A stretch of DNA of 64,000 nucleotides. It comes from Saprospiraceae bacterium. GTDB lineage: Bacteria > Bacteroidota > Bacteroidia > Chitinophagales > Saprospiraceae. A program made the translations under genes and the position numbers. Below, piece by piece: positions 54,682 through 62,691 of the stretch (position 1 is its first letter; every line of letters starts with the position of its first letter). The DNA lies in the NCBI GenBank assembly GCA_016715245.1, contig JADKAS010000019.1, positions 1-64,000 of the forward strand. The letters run 5' to 3'. The notes beneath the pieces are model-generated. The model did not search any database. It had not been told where the DNA came from and saw only the letters and a list, made by a program, of their open reading frames with translations.

Positions 54682-56163
54682 TCATTTTGAAGATGCTTTA
54701 TTAGCTAACCATTCGATATACTTATTTTGCAAGAAGGTATAGCCAGCCATCGTGTATTTAGGATAATTAAGGGTGAAGTGGTCTCCCGGATAATAGTCAT
54801 AAATAATATTTGCATTTAGTTTTTTAGTTTCTACTTCTAATAATTCAACTGCCTGATTTAGAAAATAATTATCGTGATTGCCCGTTGACACTCTTATTTT
54901 GTTGTCTAGTTCAGGTTTAAGTTGCTGCCAGTTATTGCGTATCAGCAATGATATATCGTATGCTTGCCAGTGGGCGACTACCAAGCTATCAATTTCTCCT
55001 GTTTTCATGCTGCAAATTTTTTCGGGAGAGCCATCTTTTGCTTTTTTACCCCACACTGCATTCCACGAAACATATTGCTCGCCACGAAAAATTACTTCTT
55101 CAATTCTACAATCATCTCTCGTGTATATCCAAGGAATTCTTCCACCAATAGAGAGTGCATGCAATTCATTTTTATCATCGTAAAACATATTTTTATCTTC
55201 ATATAGATTTACCTTCTGAAAGTTTCTGAAATCAACAGGGTCAGGTGCACTTGACCAGCAACCTGCAAAGGTTGAAGGATAATTTATCTGAAGCCATAAT
55301 ACAGCCCACCCACCACTACTATGTCCTGATAATAATCTTGCTCCGTTGCAACGGTAGTCTTTTTCTAATTGCGGAATAAATTCATTTACTAGTGCATCGC
55401 CCCAAGGTCCATTATTTTCGCTGTTTGCATAAGTGCTATGCCCCGTAGGACAATTTCCGTCAAGAAAGACAACGATACATGCAGTTGTATCCAATGGAAT
55501 ACTCCTACCTTCTTTATCTGAAAATCTATAGTAATCTCCATAATAGTCACCGCCAAAGCCGGAAACGATAAAATGAACAGGAAATTTTCGGGTGGGTTCT
55601 TTAAAATATTCTTTAGGGAGAATAACAGCAGCATCAACCGTAACTGGTCTTTTGTAAAATGCAGTAAGCAAAGTTGAAGGAGCTTTTAATTCTTTTATAT
55701 ATTCGGTTTCATTAAATGCAGGAGTAGCAATTATTTGGTTGCATTGAATAGAAAAGGTCTCATTAAAATTCTTATCTAGTGTAATTTTGATTGGTTCGCT
55801 AAACATATTACCTGCGCTATTACCAATATTTCTACCCCCTAAGTTTCTATCCCAAACTGCTTGCACATAATATTCACCTCGTTCAATATCTGAAAGATTG
55901 ACCGGATATGAGATTGCTTTATCATCAAACAGCACAGTAGTATTTGGTTTTATTTGATTTACATCAATTGCAAAACAACATAGTGTGGGCACTCCTACCC
56001 CTAAGTCTTTGGGTGTGTTGCTATCCTTTGAAAGGTATAGTATCACCTTTCCCGTAAAAACGCCATCAAATGCAGTTGAAGAATAGGAAACCTTAATTTG
56101 CTGTGCTTGCACTGAAGCACTAAGTAGGAATAAGGAAGTAAAAAATTTAAGTCTGATATTCAT
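54682..56163 (-). CDS. Secreted alpha/beta-hydrolase (esterase-like)
   Basis: A 493-residue exported hydrolase. A signal peptide (residues 1-20, ending SVQAQ) is followed by a beta-rich N-terminal part (25-150) and an alpha/beta-hydrolase domain. The nucleophile is in LLSGHSSGGWAVLW (about 285) and the His is likely in YPGDHFTLNYP (about 460). The strand before the nucleophile region (IVVFLDGNCPTG) carries the oxyanion-type loop. It looks like the putative esterase (EsteraseD/Fes) class that cleaves acyl esters, but the substrate is unknown. It sits between attC-like elements A and B as the single gene of a cassette-like unit; the ATG is 63 bases after B. Confidence 0.88.
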   Translation of the reverse strand: MNIRLKFFTSLFLLSASVQAQQIKVSYSSTAFDGVFTGKVILYLSKDSNTPKDLGVGVPTLCCFAIDVNQIKPNTTVLFDDKAISYPVNLSDIERGEYYVQAVWDRNLGGRNIGNSAGNMFSEPIKITLDKNFNETFSIQCNQIIATPAFNETEYIKELKAPSTLLTAFYKRPVTVDAAVILPKEYFKEPTRKFPVHFIVSGFGGDYYGDYYRFSDKEGRSIPLDTTACIVVFLDGNCPTGHSTYANSENNGPWGDALVNEFIPQLEKDYRCNGARLLSGHSSGGWAVLWLQINYPSTFAGCWSSAPDPVDFRNFQKVNLYEDKNMFYDDKNELHALSIGGRIPWIYTRDDCRIEEVIFRGEQYVSWNAVWGKKAKDGSPEKICSMKTGEIDSLVVAHWQAYDISLLIRNNWQQLKPELDNKIRVSTGNHDNYFLNQAVELLEVETKKLNANIIYDYYPGDHFTLNYPKYTMAGYTFLQNKYIEWLANKASSK

Positions 56164-56225
56164 TTGTCTTTTTTTAGTTTGTCAAAAATAGTTTCTTGCA
56201 GTAAAGTTTGAGTTGTCGCAAAGCA

Positions 56226-56360
56226 TGCCGCAAACGTTTTGCCGCTTTGCGAAGGCGGGGTTTTTCAGCACTAAACTTCATTAGATGCACAAAGCTTGAA
56301 TTTAGCACTTTACTGTCATAGAAGCACAAACCCCCCGCTTTTGCAAAACGGCTGTTACCT
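56226..56360 (-). repeat. attC-like element B
   Basis: A 132-base imperfect palindrome with the same TGCCGCAAACGTT outer end (56226-56238) and GCTGTTA (56351-56357). Its 20-bp arms (56241-56260, 56333-56352) pair at 17 positions. AAC to GTT spans 124 bases, identical to A. The centre shares GCACAAA, CACTTTACT-like and GCACAAACCC blocks with A. It begins 11 bases after the hydrolase stop. Confidence 0.65.
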
Positions 56361-56367
56361 GCTGGCG

Positions 56368-57303
56368 TTATTTCTGCATTAGTAACCATTTTATTATTTC
56401 GTCATTATCCACAATACTCCAAGAATGCGGATGTCTTCTATTGTCAGGTTTTCTATAACCTTTATTTTCTGTTGTTATTAATTCTGCATTTTGATTTCCA
56501 AGTCTATTCAGTTCATTAATCATTGCAGAACATTCGGTGGCATTTATACTCGTAAAGTCTGCACCTCGTTGTTTTAACCACCAATTTATGTTGGGTTCGG
56601 TATAAATTCTTAACGGTATATTTATTATTTTTTTAATTTCGGTTTGTGTCGTGTCAGTAAAAGAATATGGAGAAATATTATAATATTTAGCCAAATGCGT
56701 AAGCGGATTTCCACCCGTTTCCTTTTCAAGTCGGTCAATCATATAAATATTCTCTTGACTGGCTTCACTTTCTTTTGAAAGTCTAATATCTCTTTTGGCA
56801 GAATTATAAAATCTTTCAAAGTCCAGTGGTGGGTCAATTGCAAAAACTGCTATTGGTTTGATAATTGAATTTTGAGCATATTTTATTGCACAACTTCCTC
56901 CAATTGAAAATCCACCTACGTAAAAATTTTGGTCAATAAGTTTGTGTTTAGAAGTTACATCTTTTAGAATTTTGTCAAAAGTTTGTTGGCTTAAACTGTC
57001 TACACCTAAAGACAAAACTCCGTCTTGAAAAGTAGGAATAATTGTCAAAATTCCGTTCAATGCTAATTTGCTAGGTAAGTCGGTTTGTTGTAGAACATTT
57101 TCTGCCGTTTCTCCAAAACCAGGAACAAGAAACAAATATCCTGTCCAAGGAAGTTTTGACGGATATATAATTGTATAACAGTTTCTCGTTGTGTCCGTTT
57201 TGTCAAGAAACACTTTCTCAATTTTTGGATTAGATACTTTCTGTCCATTACAATTTATTGCAAAAAGCGAAAAAGTAAAAATTATTAAAAAAAGTCTATT
57301 CAT
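56368..57303 (-). CDS. Alpha/beta-hydrolase, exported
   Basis: A 311-residue hydrolase with a signal peptide (residues 1-20, ending INCNGQK). The domain has FLVPGFGETAENVLQQ (oxyanion loop), the nucleophile in YVGGFSIGGSCAIKYAQ (about 135) and HSWSIVDNDEI near the end, which holds the likely His. The family is an Esterase/DLH-like alpha/beta fold. It lies between attC-like elements C and B, with the ATG 40 bases after C. The protein is unrelated in sequence to the neighbouring esterase beyond fold, as cassette genes often are. Confidence 0.85.
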   Translation of the reverse strand: MNRLFLIIFTFSLFAINCNGQKVSNPKIEKVFLDKTDTTRNCYTIIYPSKLPWTGYLFLVPGFGETAENVLQQTDLPSKLALNGILTIIPTFQDGVLSLGVDSLSQQTFDKILKDVTSKHKLIDQNFYVGGFSIGGSCAIKYAQNSIIKPIAVFAIDPPLDFERFYNSAKRDIRLSKESEASQENIYMIDRLEKETGGNPLTHLAKYYNISPYSFTDTTQTEIKKIINIPLRIYTEPNINWWLKQRGADFTSINATECSAMINELNRLGNQNAELITTENKGYRKPDNRRHPHSWSIVDNDEIIKWLLMQK

Positions 57304-57618
57304 AGATGTCTGTTTTTTATTTACGTTGTGTCGTCCTACGCTTGCAGGTAACGTTTAAGTAATGTATCCGATATTTGGGACATAAAGATATATCAGTTAA
57401 TTTAAAGTAGCAAGTGTAAAACTGAATTTGTTGTTAAGAGATTTTTGGAAAGCCCAAATATCTGATACATGAAGTTGGACGAACCCGTGAAAAATATCTA
57501 TGGCATTTTGAAAGAGGGATTCCAATCATTCTGACTTCGTAAATAAGATTGAACCTCTATGGTTCTTAGTGTATAATCCTTGAAATTGAGTAAATCACGT
57601 TTGAATATATAATATATT
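57304..57618. other. Region between hydrolase gene and transposase
   Basis: 315 bases holding attC-like element C (57343-57480). No ORF is seen in the remaining 138 bases before the transposase stop. Confidence 0.55.
57343..57480 (-). repeat. attC-like element C
   Basis: TGCAGGTAACGTT (57343-57355) leads into 18-bp arms (57362-57379, 57453-57470) with 17 paired positions. It ends GTTGGAC (57474-57480), an exact match to the integron core GTTRRRY. AAC to GTT spans 127 bases. The arm sequence differs from A and B while position and size agree. Confidence 0.55.
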
Positions 57619-58886
57619 TTAACAGAACAAAAAATCAGATTCTTGATGGCGATTCTGTATGGACATGAGGGTATTGGGGCAAAAGTTTGCCAGATGTATT
57701 AGATTATTATGAAGCGTTATTTTCATCAGTTGGTTTTTATTAAAATGATTAGGATCGCTTCTTGCTTTAGGTAGTATTTCTGATGTTGATGATTTGACCT
57801 TGAGGCATTGCTGGCATACATTCAAATGAATATCAAAGCGCTCGACAAAATAAGAAAGGATGTCGAAGACTTGCTTGGGATTCCTTGTGGCATTCAAGCA
57901 TTGCAGAATAATTTGAAGAATATGGTTTTTGACTTTGTTGCTCAGAAATCCAAAATGCCGGATTTTCATGAAGTGATCCGGTAGGATGTGCTGCAAAAAC
58001 CGGTCAATAAAATCTTCCAGGGATAAGGTCATAATTTTTTCTTTCTTATCCCTGTAGTCCAAATAAGAAAAAGATACCTGACTGTCGGAGAGAGTTATAA
58101 TCCTGGAATTGGTTATGGCTACCCGATGCGAATATCTTCCCAGATATTGAATAACGTGGTCCGGGTTTTGAAACGGCGGCTGAATATTGACATTAAAAAC
58201 CTTGTCTTTCAACTCGTTTTGAAGTGTGATGTACTGGTCTTTAAACCTGATCAATTGGTGAGTGTTTTGAAGGGCATGAAACATGTTCAGGTAAACTTCT
58301 TTAAATTGAACTGTTAATTTTTCAATCGAACACAATAAGCGAGTATCTCCAGGGGTGAGCCATTTGCCTTGTTTGTTATCGAATACTCCGGAAGGAATAA
58401 TGCAGTGAAGGTGTGGGTGTAAACTCAGGTTTTGCCCCAGCTGTGTAACACGGCTATCATGGCTGGCATGACATCCTTGTTATACCGTTGTTTAACCACG
58501 ATGCTCAAGGCTTTCCAAGCGGCCTTAAACAAGAGGTCATACATTTGTCCGCCGTGCGACAAGTACAGGTTGTTTAACTCGTGAGGTACGGTGAAAATAA
58601 CATGAAAATAACTCACCGGCAACAAGTCCCGGTTACGATCCAGTATCCATTGTTCCCGTTTTGAAAACTGGCACTTGGGACAATGTCTGTTCTTGCAGGA
58701 ATTGTATGATATCCGGACATCCCCACATGAATGACAAGTGAGTTTATGACCGCCCAGCCTGGCCGTCCTGCACTCCATGATATCCTTGGCTACTTTATAT
58801 GCACGAAAGGAAAGATTCTTTCCTGATTTATATTTGCCAAATCCTCGTCTGAATACCTCGCCTACCTCATTGACACCTCGTTCCAT
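57619..58886 (-). pseudogene. IS91-family transposase interrupted by a one-base frameshift
   Basis: An HUH rolling-circle transposase in two frames. The N-terminal part (58886 to 58425) has the zinc ribbon LTCHSCGDVRISYNSCKNRHCPKCQ and FHVIFTVPHELN. The C-terminal frame, ending at 57619, carries the HUH motif HPHLHCIIPSGVF, just after the join, and GRYSHRVAITNSRI. The join is at GGGGC on the minus strand (about 58435-58441); one extra G would restore HSWGQNLSLHPHLHC. All motifs are otherwise present, so this is a fresh mutation or a homopolymer error. The full protein would be about 422 residues. It overlaps the recombinase gene by 20 bases. Confidence 0.85.
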
Positions 58887-59718
58887 ACCCGGGCAATGTT
58901 TCCAGAGGACTAATCAGGGTGGTTTTTAACCTGTTGGTCAAGTGATAATAGGTAAGGGTTGTTTTAATGTTGGAATGCCCCAGGTTACGCTGCACGGCCT
59001 GCAGGTCAGAACCTTCTTCCAGGCAGTGCGTCGTGTGGGTATGTCTCAGGTCATGGCTACTGACAGGCTTTTTGATACCTGCGGCCAATATTCTTTGTTT
59101 GAATATGGTTTGTATTGTTCTGTGGCTCAGGTGGCTTTTCTTGTCAGCACCCTCGAACAAGTATAACGCTGGCTTGTATTTCTGGTAATATATTCTCAGC
59201 CATACTAATAATTCCGACGGCATTTTTACCTCCCGCTGTTTATGTCCCTTAGGGTTACGAACCTGGATAATCATCCGGGCACTATCAATATCCGTCAATT
59301 TTAAGGCGGCTACTTCCGACACCCTCAGTCCGGTGGCATACATGACCATGAATATAAGCTTGTGTTTGACATTCTTACAAAGATCCAATAGGCGTACTAC
59401 TTCTGCTTGACTCAAGATATACTTCAAGGTCTTTTCCGCCTTTGGCCTTTGTAATCGATCCACCTTGTATGATTGGTCAAGCGTCTTGGTGTATAACAGT
59501 TTTAGTGCGCTCTGAATAATGTTGACATGTGACCAACTCTTGTTCTCATCCAATACAACTTTTAAAAAATCCCTGATTTCCTCTTCCGTGATTTGTGAAG
59601 GACATTTCTTGTAGTGCCTTGCCAGCTTGGATACTGCTTCCGTGTAATTGCGAATGGTGTTGTTTGAAAAATTACTGATGCTCATGTCACGCATGAACCT
59701 CTTTCTTAATTCTGTCAT
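58867..59718 (-). CDS. Tyrosine recombinase associated with IS91-type element
   Basis: A 283-residue tyrosine site-specific recombinase. Residues about 5-85 form the SAM-like DNA-binding domain. The catalytic set is visible as R132 (GLRVSE), H222-x-x-R225 (HDLRHT), H248 (LGHS) and a Tyr at 257/258 (TYYHL). The C-terminus ends TTLISPLETLPG, like the SPLDxL tail of integron integrases. The extra segment typical of IntI, between the catalytic boxes, is absent. IS91 relatives carrying an upstream tyrosine recombinase are known. It overlaps the transposase start by 20 bases, and the attC-like array lies directly downstream in the same direction. Confidence 0.9.
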   Translation of the reverse strand: MTELRKRFMRDMSISNFSNNTIRNYTEAVSKLARHYKKCPSQITEEEIRDFLKVVLDENKSWSHVNIIQSALKLLYTKTLDQSYKVDRLQRPKAEKTLKYILSQAEVVRLLDLCKNVKHKLIFMVMYATGLRVSEVAALKLTDIDSARMIIQVRNPKGHKQREVKMPSELLVWLRIYYQKYKPALYLFEGADKKSHLSHRTIQTIFKQRILAAGIKKPVSSHDLRHTHTTHCLEEGSDLQAVQRNLGHSNIKTTLTYYHLTNRLKTTLISPLETLPGYGTRCQ

Positions 59719-60751
59719 CTCATTTAATTTTAAAGATTAAATAAGACTCTCCAGCAAAAATGATTCTAATTTATTCCAACCGTGGATTTATACTCGGTTT
59801 GTTTGTATTTCGGTTGGGTTTGTTCAACTCATAAATAAGCGACACTCACATCGACATAAATGTATCATAACTACCTGATTTACAATTCACATTAAAAAAT
59901 AAATGTACGAAAGTTTGTTAATGATTTGTAATTTATTTTTTCCATTTCCTCTGTCTTATTTTTCCATATTTATTTCAAATCCTTAAAATATCCTTTTGCT
60001 TTAACAAATATAAAATCTATTTGTAAATTTTCCTGATAATAAATTGAATTTATTGATTTTTGAAGATTGATTGGCAGGAACATAAGGATTTTAATCTGAA
60101 ATAAATGGTTCGTTTTATTAAGTAACGTCCGATATGACATAGATAACAAAATAAATCCTAAAACTCCAAAAACAGCAGCCATTTTTATCTCACAGTTGAC
60201 CTCCGTTTTTGATTTTTTTCATTTTTAAATCCGGAAAATGGAATTATTTGTGTGCGGAAAGAAAAATTAACCGGCAACAGACCGTCGTCTTGCGATTTTT
60301 AATAATTTCATTTATAGAAATGTAATAGATTAGTAAATAATAATAAAAAACATTTTGTAAATTATTATTATTTACTAATAATTGATTTATTCTAAAATAT
60401 ATTTATTAAAATTTACTAAAAGTAGCAAAAAATATTTTACTAATTTTTTAAAATCGCAAAAAGATGACAAAAAGTAAGTTGAAAAATGAAAATATTCTCG
60501 AACGGAAGCTCTTTGCACAAATATTTTTCGGAAAAATTAACGATTAACGCCGAAATGTGTTTCAACATTCTGGAAAAGACACGTTCCGGAGGTCAATACA
60601 CAGGAATTTTTCAAAAATGTCAGTAAAATATAGGTGGAATGATGACGGCCTTTTGGTAAAAAACATGTTTAGGTGCACACTACAGGTGGAAGCCTAACTC
60701 TTTCTTAATCGTTCATACAAGATAATTGATCCTCCCAAATCAGTAGCGAAA
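59719..60751. other. Non-coding region right of the IS91-type element
   Basis: About 1 kb with no convincing gene. A possible end structure lies at 59776-59817 (CCAACCG/CGGTTGG, 28-base loop). A long AT hairpin lies at 60329-60379. A 70-codon minus ORF at 59970-60182 has no recognisable features and is not annotated. Confidence 0.5.
60329..60379. repeat. 18-bp AT-only hairpin
   Basis: ATTAGTAAATAATAATAA (60329-60346) is a perfect inverted match to 60362-60379 across a 15-base loop. It contains no G-C pairs outside the TAGTAA/TTACTA ends. Confidence 0.65.
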
Positions 60752-60929
60752 TGAATGTACAAAACCTTCAAATAACAATAATCAATATGTACGGTAATCC
60801 ATGGATTAAAAGAAATTGCCAATAATAAAACAGAAATGGATATCCGTGTTATACCTCAGGGGAAATATTTTGCCATATTAATCGGAAAAGGATTTTATGA
60901 AGTAAAACCTTTCGTAAAAGTCAGCCAAT
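60752..60929 (+). pseudogene. Orphan T9SS sorting-domain remnant
   Basis: The first frame (60752 on) reads VQNLQITIINMYGNPWIK, like the start of a type A sorting domain. A frameshift near 60805 then leads to KEIANNKTEMDIRVIPQGKYFAILIGK, ending VKPFVKVSQ and TAA at 60927-60929. The IPQGKYF and PFVKV pieces are the usual end signature. No upstream body of a secreted protein is recognisable, so this is the tail of a lost gene. Confidence 0.7.
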
Positions 60930-60959
60930 AATATAATATTGTAAAAAAAGTTTTTACAC

Positions 60960-62509
60960 TCACGAGCTGCAACTCAACATCGAACATCCCACTTTATTTA
61001 CTGCCCAGTCCGGCCTTTTGGCAAACCAGCGTTCGTATTCCGGTTGTTCGTCGTAGGGTTTTTGCAGCATCAGGTAAAACTCTTCAATAAAAGAATAATC
61101 ACCCTTGTCTGCAGCGTCTATAGCAATCTGAGCCATATAGTTTCTCAATACGTATTTGGGATTGACAGTGTCCATCTTTTTTTTCCTTTCAGGATCGGGA
61201 TGTGCCTGAAGAAGAGCGCTGTAATTATCCAGCCATTCATTGATCGCAGGAATATGTTTTTCAAAAGCAACAGCATACGATGAATCATTCCATTTGTGTA
61301 AAAAACCGGCCTTGTCTTTCGGATCAAAACCGCTCAATAATCTGAAAAACATGGTCATGTCGGTCTCACTGGCATATAATATGTCTTCAAGGGAAGCAAC
61401 CAATAATTTTTCGGTCTCAAACCTGTGAATCAAACCGAGTTTTTCTTTCATCATGTCCAGATAGGATTTTTCGTAGTCCTCCTGTATTCCGTTTATAATC
61501 TCTTCCAATGGGGCTGCTTCCCCGATCAGCGGATACAAAGCATTGGCCAACTGAAAAAGATTCCAGGCAGCAATGCCCGGCTGGTTGCCAAAACGGTATC
61601 GTTTTCCCTGTGCATCAGTGGTGTTGGGCGTCCATCCCGGATCATAATTTTCAAGCCATCCGTAAGGACCGTAGTCTATCGTCAGACCAAGTATGGACAT
61701 GTTGTCCGTATTCATGACGCCGTGTACAAAACCGATGCGTTGCCAGTGAACTATCATTTCCATTGTCCTCTTCACAATTTCTTTAAAAAAAGCGATGTAA
61801 GTTTCCTTTGACGGAGTCCCGAGATCCGTATAAAAATACCGTAAGGTGTAGTCTGTCAGTTTTTTCAGATTTTCCGTCTCTCCCCTTGCTGCCAATATCT
61901 GGAAATTGCCAAAACGGATAAACGAAGGTGCCACACGGCACACCACAGCACCTTTTTCATAAGCGGCATTTCCGTCGTACATCATATCTCTCAACACTTC
62001 ATCGCCGGTCAGCATCAGTGACAAAGCTCTTGTCGTGGGAACTCCCAGGAAATACATAGCTTCACTGCACAGGTATTCGCGGACGGAACTCCTCAACACA
62101 GCGAGTCCGTCTGCAGTTCTCGAATACGGTGTCAAACCGGCTCCCTTGAGTTGTAAGGCCCATCTTTGATCGTGTACTTTCGTTTCAAAAAGATTTATAG
62201 CACGCCCGTCACCCAACTGACCTGCCCAACTACCAAACTGATGGCCACCGTAGCACATGGCATAAGGTTTTGTTCCCGGATAAACGGCGTTTCCTGAAAA
62301 TAGTTGTGTAAATAACTGACTTTTGACATCACTCTCGGATATTCGAGCTTTTCCATCATTTCAGGTGAGGCATTTATCACTGAGGGTGAAGAACACGGTG
62401 TCGGATTGACAAAAGAAAAACAGGAATTATGCACTTGTCGTACAAAGTTGTCAGATATGGGATCAGCCGGTAATTCTTTGGTAAAAGTATCAGAAAGAAG
62501 AAAATTCAT
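60960..62509 (-). pseudogene. selO: SelO (YdiU) protein adenylyltransferase with one-base frameshift
   Basis: A pseudokinase-fold AMP-transferase, about 516 residues if whole. The N-terminal frame from ATG 62509 has TKELPADP, QVHNSCFSFVNPTPCSSPSVI and MMEKLEYP, then goes off-frame. The other frame reads VKSQLFTQLFSGNAVYPGTKPYAMCYGGHQFGSWAGQLGDGRAINL and continues to 60960. The join is at the C-G-G tract near 62335-62337 (one missing C on the plus strand). Motifs KGAGLTPYSR, HGVMNTDNMSILG and DYGPYGW are intact, and the C-terminal CSS is present, a SelO redox-switch Cys. It may be a sequencing error or a true break. Confidence 0.85.
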
Positions 62510-62691
62510 CAATTTACATTCAACAGCAAATAAACAGCATTTCTGTCAAAGTGTTGCGGAGGAGACAGATGCAGGATAGCTTTGATTTATTGACAAATAT
62601 CTCCATTTTTTATTTTCACCACAAAGAAACTACGTAGTGTGAATGGCATTTTGTAAAAAATATTTACATTAGCATCCTGAATTCAATTTTA

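Noticed and set aside
59970..60182. 70-codon minus-strand ORF
   Set aside because: A hydrophobic start but no family features; it lies in AT-rich non-coding DNA beside the mobile element.
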